From NCBI GenBank assembly GCA_900543215.1, contig UQQR01000018.1, forward strand, positions 1-37,790: a DNA stretch of 37,790 nt. Reading direction: 5' to 3'. This DNA comes from an uncultured Oscillospiraceae bacterium. Its GTDB lineage: Bacteria > Bacillota > Clostridia > Oscillospirales > Acutalibacteraceae. The number at the start of each line of letters is the position of its first letter. The first letter of the stretch is position 1. Below are positions 23,238 through 32,026 of this stretch, piece after piece. The translations under genes were made by a program, and so were the position numbers. Under the pieces are notes generated by a model that saw only the letters and a list, made by a program, of their open reading frames with translations, did not search any database and had not been told where the DNA came from.

Positions 23238-23858
23238 ATGGAATTTAAATTTTTTCAAAAAGAATTGGAGCTACAGTCGAGGGGTTGGATACCAACATTT
23301 CACGATATATCAAAGGAAATTATTGAAATAGTAAAGGCATCCGGTGTTAAAAACGGTACAGTTACAATTGCTTCTCATCACACCACTTGTTCGGTCATGG
23401 TTCAGGAATGCTCACACGATATTGATACCTTTGATCTTGAATATTTACAGCACGACCTTCTTGATATTATGAGAAAGATGATACCGGATTATACCGAAGA
23501 GGGCGATTATCGGCATCCCGGTCCTATACATTCGAAATTCGGCAGATATGTTAATGAACCCGGAGATTTTACAAGTATGAATACCGACGGTCATTTGCGT
23601 TCGGTTTTCTTCGGCAGAAGTGAAACTATGACAATTAAAGACGGGGAATTGGACGGCGGCGAATTTGCCCATGTATACTTTGTTGATTGGGATCATGTGA
23701 GGGCGCGCCGCAGGCAGGTCAATGTAACCGTTATGGGGATTGCCGATGAAGTTGAAGACAGAAAGTGGAATAACGGTGAAGTTATTAATACATTACATAA
23801 GTTTACAGACGAAGAAAAGGCTTATGATGTTCATTACACTCTTCAACAGGAAAGATAA
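23238..23858 (+). CDS. YjbQ/UPF0047-family protein (first paralog, long form)
   Basis: The 206-residue protein is of the YjbQ fold: FHDISKEIIEIVKASGVKNG, SHHTTCSVMVQEC (conserved His/Cys strand), the LQHDLLDIM helix, NTDGHLRSVFFGRS, GGEFAHVYFVDWD and the ending RQVNVTVMGI. Family members are about 140 residues; this one has an insertion (about 80-105) and a C-terminal extension. YjbQ proteins have a weak reported thiamine-phosphate-synthase activity and their true role is unclear. The ATG follows CAGGAGGAATAAAA. A second shorter paralog is encoded two genes downstream. Confidence 0.87.
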   Translation: MEFKFFQKELELQSRGWIPTFHDISKEIIEIVKASGVKNGTVTIASHHTTCSVMVQECSHDIDTFDLEYLQHDLLDIMRKMIPDYTEEGDYRHPGPIHSKFGRYVNEPGDFTSMNTDGHLRSVFFGRSETMTIKDGELDGGEFAHVYFVDWDHVRARRRQVNVTVMGIADEVEDRKWNNGEVINTLHKFTDEEKAYDVHYTLQQER

Positions 23859-23868
23859 GAGGATTGGG

Positions 23869-24573
23869 ATGAAAAGACAAATAAGAACCCCTTATTTCGA
23901 AGTAGGTACTAAAAACTATGTGTATGGCGATAAGTTGCTTGAATATGCTATTGCGGCAGATAAAGCGGCAGAAAAATATGATATAGATGTTTTATTTATC
24001 TGCCCTCCCATAGAAGTTCGCAGAGTTGCAGAAAACACAAAGAACTTATTTGTGTTTTCTACATATATGGATACTTTGCGTCCCGGAAGAGGATGTGCGG
24101 ATATTTTACCTGAAGGACTTAAAGCCGCAGGTGCTGTGGGAGTTATGGTAAATCATTGCGAAAAGCCTATGTCTTTGCCACAAATTAAAGCTACAATTGA
24201 CCGTGCAAAAGAACTCGATATGTATGTATTTGCTTGTGCTGATACATTAAATGAAGCTAAAGCTATGGCTCAGTTGCATCCTGATATTATCAATCCCGAA
24301 CCCTCTGAAATAATCGGTGGTGGTAATGGTTCGAGTCCAATGTCTTACGTTAAGGATTCGATACGCGTCATTAAAGAAATAGACCCCGAAATTATGGTGG
24401 AGCAGGCGGCAGGTATTACTTGCGGTCAAGAAGTTTATGATTTTATAATGGCAGGAAGCGAAGCGGCGGGTGCGGCTTCGGGCATAATGAACGCAAAGGA
24501 TCCGATTGCAATGATAGATGAAATGATAGCTGCAACAAGGCGTGCGGCCGATGATCTTAAAAAATGCAAATAA
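23869..24573 (+). CDS. Triosephosphate-isomerase-like protein
   Basis: This 234-residue TIM-barrel protein resembles archaeal-type triosephosphate isomerase. The candidate catalytic residues are present: Lys in VGTKNY (K15), His in VNHCEKPMSL (H96) and Glu in PEPSEIIG (E144). The phosphate-loop blocks, LRPGRGCADILPEGL and AAGITCGQEVYDF, are recognisable. A housekeeping TIM should exist elsewhere, so this copy is probably specialised, like the TIM homologues that isomerise tetrulose phosphates in erythritol pathways. The start is ATG at 23869 behind AAGAGG; longer in-frame starts run inside the yjbQ-like gene. Confidence 0.85.
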   Translation: MKRQIRTPYFEVGTKNYVYGDKLLEYAIAADKAAEKYDIDVLFICPPIEVRRVAENTKNLFVFSTYMDTLRPGRGCADILPEGLKAAGAVGVMVNHCEKPMSLPQIKATIDRAKELDMYVFACADTLNEAKAMAQLHPDIINPEPSEIIGGGNGSSPMSYVKDSIRVIKEIDPEIMVEQAAGITCGQEVYDFIMAGSEAAGAASGIMNAKDPIAMIDEMIAATRRAADDLKKCK

Positions 24574-24585
24574 AGAGGAATAATT

Positions 24586-25080
24586 ATGTTATATAAAAAG
24601 TCTTTAAAATTGGAATCAAATCACCGTTCTGTCTCCTTCCACGATATTACCGACAGTGTAAAGGAAATTGTAAAAGAATCAAAAATCAATAACGGCATTT
24701 TAGTTGTATATTCGCATCACACCACCTGCTCGGTTATTACACAGGAATGTGCATTTGATATGTCTATGACCGGTATTGAAACCTTACAGCAGGATTTGGT
24801 AAACGTATTTGAAAAAATAATTCCCACCTGTAGATATGAGGGAATGTATTTGCATCCGGGACCTAAGGCTTTAAAATTTGCGGAGGAACATGGTGAGGAC
24901 AATTTTGGATGCCATAATACCGATGCGCATTTGCGTTCCTCAATAATAGGCAGAAGTATTACCGTTGTTATAGATGACGGAGTTGCCGATTTAGGGGAAT
25001 TTGGGAGAATTCACTTCATTGATTTTGATCAAACAAGGGGCCGAAATCGTACTGTACAGATTATGATTATCGGTGAATGA
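24586..25080 (+). CDS. YjbQ/UPF0047-family protein (second paralog)
   Basis: This 164-residue protein repeats the family blocks of the first paralog: VSFHDITDSVKEIVKESKINNG, YSHHTTCSVITQECAFD, NTDAHLRSSIIGRSITV and GEFGRIHFIDFDQTRGRNR. It lacks the C-terminal extension. Two divergent copies in one operon around the TIM-like gene suggest distinct steps or a heteromer rather than simple redundancy. The ATG follows AAAGAGGAATAATT. Confidence 0.87.
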   Translation: MLYKKSLKLESNHRSVSFHDITDSVKEIVKESKINNGILVVYSHHTTCSVITQECAFDMSMTGIETLQQDLVNVFEKIIPTCRYEGMYLHPGPKALKFAEEHGEDNFGCHNTDAHLRSSIIGRSITVVIDDGVADLGEFGRIHFIDFDQTRGRNRTVQIMIIGE

Positions 25081-25103
25081 ACATAGGATTAGGGGCGAGA
25101 AAA

Positions 25104-26483
25104 ATGAAAATCGGATTATTACCTCTTTATGTAAAGCTTTATGATGATAAACTACCGAATTTGCGCGTTAGAATGGATGCATTTTATGAAAAAATTGCAG
25201 AGAAATTCGAAAACAAAGGTTTCACAGTTATCCGTTCGGAATTTTGCAGATTAGCGGAAGAATTTAAAAAAACGGTAAATAACTTTGAAGAAAATCAAGT
25301 TGACGCAATCGTTACGGTGCATATTGCTTATTCACCCTCTTTAGAGTCTGTTGATGCTTTAAGCGGGAGTCATCTTCCGATAATCGTGCTTGACACGACC
25401 GAAACCTATGAATTCACAAATAACCAAAGCCCTGATGAAATTATGTACTGCCACGGTGTACATGGGGTCATGGATATGTGCAGTATGCTTACCAGAAGGG
25501 GAAAACTTTATGCTATAGCGGCAGGGCATTTAGATAATTCTGATTGCATAGATAAAGCCTGTGGTTTTGTAAGAGCTGCTGTTGCCGCAAAAGCCGTGGC
25601 TTTGGCAAGAGTAGGTCTTATAGGCGGTAAATTTGACGGAATGGGCGATATTCAAATGCCGTATAAAGAGCTTGAAGATCGGTTCGGAATTAAAATAACC
25701 GAATACACCGGCGGGCAAATGAAATATTATTCTTCATTGATTACCGAAGAAGAAATTGAAAACGAAAAAAAGCTTAATTCTCAGAAATATGATTTGGATG
25801 CCGGAATAATCGATGAAGAGTATAACGAATCGGTTCGTTCTTGCCTAGCAACTCGAAAGTGTATAAAAGAAAACGGTCTTACCGCGTTTTCGGTTAATTT
25901 TTCAAATATGGGTGAAAGTTCCGGACTTTCTTCCATGCCGTTCATTGAGGCTTGTAAGGAAATGGAAAACGGTATCGGATATGCCGGTGAAGGCGACACA
26001 ATGAATGCCGCATTTTTAGGTGCTTTTCTTAAAGGGTATCCCGAAACAACCTTTGTTGAAATTTTCTGCCCTGATTGGAAAAATAATACGGTATTCTTCA
26101 GCCATATGGGTGAAATGAATTACCGTATTGCCGCTATTAAGCCGTGTATTAAGAGAGTAGGCGTTAACTATTCACCTGGAGAATATCCGTATGTAGGATA
26201 TACACGTATGAGTGGAGGAAAGGGTGTATATGTCAATATAAGCCGAGGTAAGGAAGATTATAAAATGGTGATTTCTTCCGGCGAAATAGTTGAATACGAC
26301 AATGATAATTTCGGTGATTCAATGCGTGGATGGATGAAATTAGGTATTGACTGTGCAAGCTTTTTAGAACAATACAGCATTCATGGAGCAACTCATCACA
26401 GTATATTTGTATATGGTGCCAGTATAAGCGAAATAGAGCTTTTTGGCAAGCTGTTAGGGCTTGAAACCATCGTTATTAAGTAG
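25104..26483 (+). CDS. L-arabinose/L-fucose isomerase-fold protein
   Basis: The 459-residue aldose-ketose isomerase-like protein has a Rossmann-like N-terminal part and a metal-binding C-terminal half. All four metal-ligand positions of AraA are found: E296 in YAGEGD, E319 in FVEIF, H334 in SHMGE and a His in GATHHSIFVYG (431-432). It should interconvert an aldose and a ketose with Mn2+ or a similar metal. The start at ATG 25104 is supported by AGGGGCG at 8 bases; an ATG at 25077 overlaps the previous stop but has no ribosome binding site. The sugar is unknown; a homologous fold is used for sulfoquinovose in sulfo-transaldolase pathways. Confidence 0.85.
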   Translation: MKIGLLPLYVKLYDDKLPNLRVRMDAFYEKIAEKFENKGFTVIRSEFCRLAEEFKKTVNNFEENQVDAIVTVHIAYSPSLESVDALSGSHLPIIVLDTTETYEFTNNQSPDEIMYCHGVHGVMDMCSMLTRRGKLYAIAAGHLDNSDCIDKACGFVRAAVAAKAVALARVGLIGGKFDGMGDIQMPYKELEDRFGIKITEYTGGQMKYYSSLITEEEIENEKKLNSQKYDLDAGIIDEEYNESVRSCLATRKCIKENGLTAFSVNFSNMGESSGLSSMPFIEACKEMENGIGYAGEGDTMNAAFLGAFLKGYPETTFVEIFCPDWKNNTVFFSHMGEMNYRIAAIKPCIKRVGVNYSPGEYPYVGYTRMSGGKGVYVNISRGKEDYKMVISSGEIVEYDNDNFGDSMRGWMKLGIDCASFLEQYSIHGATHHSIFVYGASISEIELFGKLLGLETIVIK

Positions 26484-26495
26484 GAGGTTATACAA

Positions 26496-27518
26496 ATGTA
26501 CAAGCTGAATGTAAATGAATATGACAATACTGTTTACGAAACTGAGCTTAAAAATTTTCTTCCTAAAGAATTCATCGATTGTCATACACATATATGGAAA
26601 AACAGTTTTATTCCGGAAGGTGAGGCTAACGGTGGCTCACTGTGGATAGATCTTGTTGCCGATGAGCTTCCAGCGGAGGATTTAATGGATACGCTTAAAG
26701 TTTTGTTCCCAAAAAATAAGGTAACTCCCCTTGTTTTCGGCGGAATAAAGCATAACCTTACACAGTGTAATGATTATGTATATGCTTCAGCAAAGAAGTA
26801 CGGCTTTCCTAAACTTTTCCGTTCAGAATACAGTATGACTCCTGACGATCTTGAGGAACAGGTGAAAAAGGGTGGATTTTTAGGATTAAAACCATACATT
26901 ACAAATTGTCCGCCATATATTCCTTCCGGAGAAATACGCATTTTTGACTTCTTGCCGCATGAGCATCTTAGGATAGCTGATAAAAACGGTTGGATAGTAA
27001 TGCTTCATATTCCGCGTTCAAAACGCCTTAAAGATGCCGTTAATATTGCACAATTAATGGAAATTGAGCAAAGATATCCAAATTTAAAGCTAATAGTAGC
27101 ACATATAGGTCGCGCGTATTCGATAGAGGATATAGGCGATGCCTTTACAATACTAAGAAATACTAAAAATATGTATTTTGATTTTACTGCAAATATGTGT
27201 GATGATGCAATTAAAGCTTGTATTGATGCTGTCGGAACAAAACGCCTTATGTATGGGTCGGATTTACCTATTTCGACAATGCGAATGTACAGAATTACGG
27301 AAAACGGTGTGTACTACAATATTGTGCCTAAGGGTATGTATGGTGATGTGTCGGATGATCCGCATTTAAGAGAAAGCGATGAAAAGAATATCACATTAAT
27401 GATATATGAACAGTTAAGGGCTTTAAAGCGTTGTTCGGTTGATTTAAAGCTTTCCGATTCGCAGATAGAGGATATAATGTACAATAATGCAAAAAGACTT
27501 ATTGACGGGGTAATGTAA
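26496..27518 (+). CDS. Amidohydrolase-superfamily TIM-barrel hydrolase
   Basis: The 340-residue metal-dependent hydrolase (amidohydro_2-like) has HxH in IDCHTHIWK (about 28-34), a mid-barrel Lys region FLGLKPYITN, His in VMLHIPRSKR, His in LIVAHIGRAYS and Asp in LMYGSDLPIS. Family members hydrolyse lactones or amides or decarboxylate acids. It may open a sugar lactone made by one of the Gfo/Idh enzymes. The ATG follows AGGAGGTTATACAA, 12 bases after the isomerase gene; its stop abuts the kinase start. Confidence 0.85.
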   Translation: MYKLNVNEYDNTVYETELKNFLPKEFIDCHTHIWKNSFIPEGEANGGSLWIDLVADELPAEDLMDTLKVLFPKNKVTPLVFGGIKHNLTQCNDYVYASAKKYGFPKLFRSEYSMTPDDLEEQVKKGGFLGLKPYITNCPPYIPSGEIRIFDFLPHEHLRIADKNGWIVMLHIPRSKRLKDAVNIAQLMEIEQRYPNLKLIVAHIGRAYSIEDIGDAFTILRNTKNMYFDFTANMCDDAIKACIDAVGTKRLMYGSDLPISTMRMYRITENGVYYNIVPKGMYGDVSDDPHLRESDEKNITLMIYEQLRALKRCSVDLKLSDSQIEDIMYNNAKRLIDGVM

Positions 27519-28874
27519 GTGGAAAATACGGATTGCTTGATTGGTCTTGATATAGGAACATCGGCTGTAAAAGGAGTTCTTCTTGTCGCAAACGGCAAAA
27601 TATTAGCAACTGCCTGCGGAAAATTTAATTATTACGGTGAAGAATCAGCAAAGCTTTTAGAACCTATGGAATTTATTCAGGTTTGTTTTGGCGTTATAAA
27701 GGAACTTGCTGATAAGTGCCCGTCGGATTGCAATATTTCGGGAATTTGTTCCTGTTGTGCGTCAGGAAATCTCATTTTTCTTGATAAAGAATTTAAGCCG
27801 TTCACACACATTATCGGTTGGCAAAGTAATGTTGATAACGATGAATTTTCTTCATATTATACCGAAATTGAATGTGAAGAAATATATAAAGCGGTTGGAT
27901 GGCCGGTTATAAACGGATTTCCGATAGCTTATTTTCCATGGATTGCAAAAAACAAAAAAAATATAATCAGCGATGCAAAAATGATTTGTATGTCAGCTGA
28001 ATACTTAAATTATTCCTTGACGGGAAATTGGGGTATATCATATTCTATGGCAACTCCGTTTTATCTTCTTGATCAGGAAAAAGGCGATTATTGCAATAAG
28101 CTTCTTAATAAATTTGGAATAATAAGGGAACAACTTCCTCCGATTTATCAAAAAGGCAAGGTAATAGGCAAAATTAAGCCAGAAGTTGCATCATATTTGG
28201 GGTTATCGAATGATGTAAAAGTAATATTAGGTAGCTTCGATCATCCCTCCGGAGCTACAGGTGCCGGTGTATTCACATCTAATGATATATTAGTATCCTG
28301 CGGAACATCATGGGTTTTGTTTTTTCCGATTAACAGTCGTATGCAGGCTATTGAAACGGGTTTGTTGGTTGATAGATTTATGATTAATAAAACACCTTAT
28401 TGTGTGATGAAGTCTATACCCTCGTTAAGTCCCAAAATAGAAAAGCTTAGAAATTTTTACCTTGGCGATATTTCTCATAGAGAGCTTGATGAGCTTATAG
28501 TCAAATCAGAATACGGTTGTAACGGCTTGAAATTCAACTTTGATGAAGACGATTTTAAGATTGCAGGTAAATACAGTAAGCATGATATTGCAAGAGCAAT
28601 TTATGAATCGGCGGCACGCCTGTTAAAGCATAATTTGTCTGAATGTGAAGCCTTGGGACTCTCAGGCAATCGAGTTGCTTTAGTAGGTGGAATTACAAAC
28701 TCAAATATATGTGTCAAAGTTGTTTCCGAAATACTGGAAAAAGAAACTGTTGTAATAAACGGAGCATCGGCAGGTGCAGTTGGAGCGGCGATGCTTGCTG
28801 CAATCGGAGTTGGTATTTATTCTGATGAAGTGGAAGCCTTTGACTCTATGAACTTTAAAACTGTAAAATTATAA
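27519..28874 (+). CDS. FGGY-family carbohydrate kinase
   Basis: This 451-residue sugar kinase has FGGY_N (IGLDIGTSAVKGVLL, about 8-22; GWQSNVDND) and FGGY_C (GSFDHPSGATGAGVF, ILVSCGTSWVLF, VALVGGITNS). The substrate is some ketose or polyol. It is slightly short for a ribulokinase and closer to rhamnulokinase-like members. The start is GTG at 27519, immediately after the preceding stop. Phosphorylation here would produce the phosphosugar for the aldolase and TIM-like proteins earlier in the operon. Confidence 0.88.
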   Translation: MENTDCLIGLDIGTSAVKGVLLVANGKILATACGKFNYYGEESAKLLEPMEFIQVCFGVIKELADKCPSDCNISGICSCCASGNLIFLDKEFKPFTHIIGWQSNVDNDEFSSYYTEIECEEIYKAVGWPVINGFPIAYFPWIAKNKKNIISDAKMICMSAEYLNYSLTGNWGISYSMATPFYLLDQEKGDYCNKLLNKFGIIREQLPPIYQKGKVIGKIKPEVASYLGLSNDVKVILGSFDHPSGATGAGVFTSNDILVSCGTSWVLFFPINSRMQAIETGLLVDRFMINKTPYCVMKSIPSLSPKIEKLRNFYLGDISHRELDELIVKSEYGCNGLKFNFDEDDFKIAGKYSKHDIARAIYESAARLLKHNLSECEALGLSGNRVALVGGITNSNICVKVVSEILEKETVVINGASAGAVGAAMLAAIGVGIYSDEVEAFDSMNFKTVKL

Positions 28875-28900
28875 ATTTTCAGCAAAAGGGAGAAATTCAA

Positions 28901-29569
28901 ATGGAAAACTTTTTTACTAATGCATTCGAGAATATGGAAAACAAAGAGGATTGCTATAAAGCAATTATAATGAACACCGATTCTCCCGAGGCAGAAAAAA
29001 TCAGGTGTGAATATTATTCTTCGCAGCTTAAGAGTATGGGAGAAAATGTTCGTATTGGGGTTGGCGTTAGAATTATAAATCCTCAGTATATTTCGGTGGG
29101 GGATAATGTAAAAATACAGGACGGTGCCACCCTTATAGCAAGAGGCCCGGGTGGAATAACAATAGGAAACAATGTATGGATTAATCAAAGAGTTTATCTT
29201 GATACCGAAAGATATGATACAGGTTACATAAATATAGCTGACAGTGTTTATATAGGAACGGGCACCTCACTTTTCGGTCATATGGGTCTTGAAATAGGCG
29301 ATCATGCATTATTGGCACAAAACATAACCCTCACACCTTATTCGCATTATTTTTCCGATCCGAGCAGCAACATAATTACACAGGGAGGTCATTGTGAAAA
29401 GGTCATAATCGGCAGGGACAGCTATATTGGTATGAATGTTTCGATTCTTTATTCGGGCAGCATTGGTGAAGGCTCAGTTGTTGGCTCCGGAGCAGTTGTA
29501 GTTAAGCCTATACCGCCGTACAGTGTAGCTGTAGGCAATCCGGCAAGAGTAATTAAGAGTAGAAAATAA
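28901..29569 (+). CDS. Left-handed beta-helix acetyltransferase (maltose/galactoside O-acetyltransferase type)
   Basis: The 222-residue enzyme has hexapeptide repeats across about 48-215, for example IGVGVRIINPQYISVGDNVKI, ITIGNNVWINQRVYL, VYIGTGTSLFGHM, IGRDSYIGMNVSIL and VVGSGAVVVKPIPPYSVAVGNPARVIK. The typical loop His region is at LTPYSHYFSD. It should transfer acetyl from acetyl-CoA to a sugar hydroxyl. Its presence in a catabolic operon suggests detoxification of an intermediate or action on an acetylated substrate. The ATG follows AAAGGGAG. Confidence 0.88.
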   Translation: MENFFTNAFENMENKEDCYKAIIMNTDSPEAEKIRCEYYSSQLKSMGENVRIGVGVRIINPQYISVGDNVKIQDGATLIARGPGGITIGNNVWINQRVYLDTERYDTGYINIADSVYIGTGTSLFGHMGLEIGDHALLAQNITLTPYSHYFSDPSSNIITQGGHCEKVIIGRDSYIGMNVSILYSGSIGEGSVVGSGAVVVKPIPPYSVAVGNPARVIKSRK

Positions 29570-29583
29570 ATTGAAGCGCAACT

Positions 29584-30216
29584 ATGATAAAAAGTGTAAA
29601 GCAGGTTAAATATGCAGATTCTTTTTTAACCGAAACTGCTATATATACAGGCGGAGACAGAAAAAAAGAAATACCCATCATTTTTGCATTTTACCTTATT
29701 GAAACAGATAAGCGTATTATACTAGTAGATGCTGGATGTGATACAATGGGTGGTTTTGTGATGAATAACTATCTGTTACCCGATGAGGCGGTCGCTCATT
29801 ACGGTATAAATCCTGATAATGTAACAGATGTTATTATAACTCATGCAGATCACGATCATATAGACGGAGTACATCATTTCAAAAATGCAACGATTTACAT
29901 TCAAAAAGATGAATATGACAGAGGTAAATCGTATATACCTGAAAAATTCAAGGTTAAGATTTTTAAAGAAAGCATAACTGTAGACGGTGTTCTTAATGTA
30001 ATAAGAATAGGAGGTCATCAAAAAGGCTCCTGCGTGGTTGAGTTTAAATATAACGGTAGTAATTGTGTAATTGTAGGGGATGAATGCTATTCAAGCTATA
30101 ATATTAAGCACAAAATTCCTACTGCAAGCACACATAACCTTGAAAACAGTAAGAAATTTATCGAAAAATATACAAATGGTGATTATAAAATATTTTTGAT
30201 GCATGAGGAGGTTTAA
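29584..30216 (+). CDS. Metallo-beta-lactamase-fold hydrolase (AiiA-type)
   Basis: This 210-residue cytoplasmic enzyme has the zinc motif HADHDHIDG (about 92-100), IDGVHHF, a third-ligand region RIGGHQKGSC and CVIVGDE with the bridging Asp. It resembles N-acyl-homoserine-lactonase-like members, which hydrolyse lactones. In this operon a sugar-lactone substrate is more likely than a signalling molecule. The start has a weak ribosome binding site 14 bases after the acetyltransferase stop. Confidence 0.85.
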   Translation: MIKSVKQVKYADSFLTETAIYTGGDRKKEIPIIFAFYLIETDKRIILVDAGCDTMGGFVMNNYLLPDEAVAHYGINPDNVTDVIITHADHDHIDGVHHFKNATIYIQKDEYDRGKSYIPEKFKVKIFKESITVDGVLNVIRIGGHQKGSCVVEFKYNGSNCVIVGDECYSSYNIKHKIPTASTHNLENSKKFIEKYTNGDYKIFLMHEEV

Positions 30217-30221
30217 CTTCA

Positions 30222-30983
30222 ATGTCAAGCTTTGTAAAAATTGAAAAACCGCTTTTAACAGTGATGATTAAACAAACGCAGAATCCGGATAACATTATTG
30301 CTGAAATCGGGCGTGCATTGAATGCGGATGCGGAAGCATTCGGTATTCAAACAGAGGGATTGCCACGTAAGTATCATACTGAAGAAAATATAAAATCTAT
30401 TTTCGCGGCGGCTAATGGCAAACCAATTTATGTTACAAATTACAAGCTATCTCAAAATGAGAATATGACCTACGATGAAATTGCTGATGAATTGCTTTTA
30501 TATGCAGATTATGGAGCGACATTATGCGATGTTATGGGAGATATGTACTGTAAACACGATGAGGAGATAACAGATAACTCAGAGGCAATAAATAAGCAAA
30601 TAGAGCTTATCAATAAATTACATTTGCATGGTGCAGAGGTTTTAATGTCTTCCCATGTGAATAATTTTACTTCTGCCGAGAGAGTTTTGGAAATTGCGCT
30701 TGAGCATAAAAAGCGTGGTGCAGATATTTCAAAAATTGTTACCCATGCTGATAGCATGGAGCAACAAATTGAAAATCTCAGAATAACCAATTTGCTTAAG
30801 GAAAAAGCAGATATACCGTTTCTATTTTTGAGTGGAGGTGAGTGCCTGATTCATAGGAGGTTGGGAATAGTGCTTGGATGCTGTATGAGTCTTTGTGTTT
30901 GTGAATTGGCAGAAGGTTCTACAAATCCACAGCCTTTAATTGTCGAGCAGCGTGAAATCCGGGATAAAATTCACTTATTGTAA
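30222..30983 (+). CDS. Type I dehydroquinate-dehydratase-like (AroD-fold) Schiff-base enzyme
   Basis: This 253-residue TIM-barrel protein is of the class I dehydroquinase family. The catalytic pair is present: His in MSSHVNNFT (H145) and the Schiff-base Lys in ISKIVTHADS (K171), spaced as in AroD. The later strand LFLSGGECLIHRRLGIVLGC replaces the usual MG..G.SR phosphate-like loop, so the substrate pocket differs. It lies far from any shikimate gene and inside a sugar operon, so it probably dehydrates a keto-sugar acid or 3-keto glycoside by beta-elimination. The ATG follows GGAGGTTTAACTTCA. Confidence 0.82.
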   Translation: MSSFVKIEKPLLTVMIKQTQNPDNIIAEIGRALNADAEAFGIQTEGLPRKYHTEENIKSIFAAANGKPIYVTNYKLSQNENMTYDEIADELLLYADYGATLCDVMGDMYCKHDEEITDNSEAINKQIELINKLHLHGAEVLMSSHVNNFTSAERVLEIALEHKKRGADISKIVTHADSMEQQIENLRITNLLKEKADIPFLFLSGGECLIHRRLGIVLGCCMSLCVCELAEGSTNPQPLIVEQREIRDKIHLL

Positions 30984-30994
30984 GGAGGACAAAA

Positions 30995-32026
30995 ATGGAA
31001 AAATTAAAGGTCGTGCAAATCGGGATAGGGCATGATCACGGAACATCGGGTTTTAATAGCATATTAGCACAGACTGAGGTGTTTGAGGTTTTGGGCTTTG
31101 CCGTACCCAAAGAGGAGCTTGACAGCAAAAAGTGGGATGACAGGATAAAGGAATACCGTGATGACAGAAAAATACCTTATTTTACTGTTGAAGAGGCACT
31201 TTCTTTACCGGGTGTAGAGGCGGCGATAGTTGAATGTGAGGATATTTATCTCACTAAATATGCAATTATGGCAGCTCAAAAAGGTTTACATATTTATATG
31301 GATAAGCCCGGATCCCCTGATTACGATGACTTCAAAAAACTTATCGATATAGTTAAGCGCAAGAATTTAACCTTTAATGTAGGGTATATGTACCGCTTTA
31401 ACCCTAAAATTATTGAAGCATTAGATAGAATAAAGAAGGGTGAAATCGGTGAGGTTTACTGTGTTGAAGCGCATATGAACTGTGAATATGATCCGGGAAA
31501 GCGTAAGTGGCTTAATCAGTTCCCGGGTGGTATGCTGTATTATCTTGGCTGTCATTTAGTTGATTTGGTTCATTTGATAATGGGCGAACCTGAAGAAATT
31601 ATACCGCTGAGCTGTGCTACAGGCTTTTCGGGTGTTGACGCAAAGGATTACGGTATGGCGGTATTCAGGTACAAAAACGGTGTCTCGTTTGTAAAAAGCT
31701 GTTCAAGTGAGGCAGGCGGTTATATGAGAAGACAGCTTGTCATATGCGGCTCAAAGGGTACAATAGAGTTTAAACCGCTTGAGACCTTTGAGAAGGATGC
31801 ACCGAGAGATTGGCTCTATACTCAAATGCGTATAACTCATGCATGGCAAGGATGGCAGCATTATGAACCTAAGATAAAATCTGAATATTATAATCGGTTT
31901 AATGATATGCTTAAATGCTTTGCAGATTCCGTAAAGGGAAGAATAGAAAATCCTTATTCTGTAGATTATGAATTTAAAACCTATAAATTATTATTAAAAG
32001 CTTGTGGAGTTGATATTAATGAATAA
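30995..32026 (+). CDS. Gfo/Idh/MocA-family oxidoreductase (second)
   Basis: This 343-residue NAD(P)-dependent dehydrogenase has a Rossmann start, VVQIGIGHDHGTSGF (about 5-19), DKP in IYMDKPGSPD (about 106-108, the canonical EKP variant) and YRFNPKIIEALDRIKKGEIGEV. The substrate-domain His pair is in YLGCHLVDLVHLI. It is of normal family length, unlike the first copy. The paired dehydrogenases and a dehydroquinase-like enzyme fit an oxidise, eliminate, reduce scheme on a sugar ring. The ATG follows TAAGGAGGACAAAA. Confidence 0.9.
   Translation: MEKLKVVQIGIGHDHGTSGFNSILAQTEVFEVLGFAVPKEELDSKKWDDRIKEYRDDRKIPYFTVEEALSLPGVEAAIVECEDIYLTKYAIMAAQKGLHIYMDKPGSPDYDDFKKLIDIVKRKNLTFNVGYMYRFNPKIIEALDRIKKGEIGEVYCVEAHMNCEYDPGKRKWLNQFPGGMLYYLGCHLVDLVHLIMGEPEEIIPLSCATGFSGVDAKDYGMAVFRYKNGVSFVKSCSSEAGGYMRRQLVICGSKGTIEFKPLETFEKDAPRDWLYTQMRITHAWQGWQHYEPKIKSEYYNRFNDMLKCFADSVKGRIENPYSVDYEFKTYKLLLKACGVDINE

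Noticed and set aside
25104..26483. Assignment as sulfoquinovose isomerase with the aldolase as sulfofructose transaldolase
   Set aside because: The isomerase and aldolase folds match those of the sulfo-transaldolase pathway, but no sulfoquinovosidase, sulfonate exporter or sulfolactaldehyde enzyme is present, and the rest of the operon does not fit.
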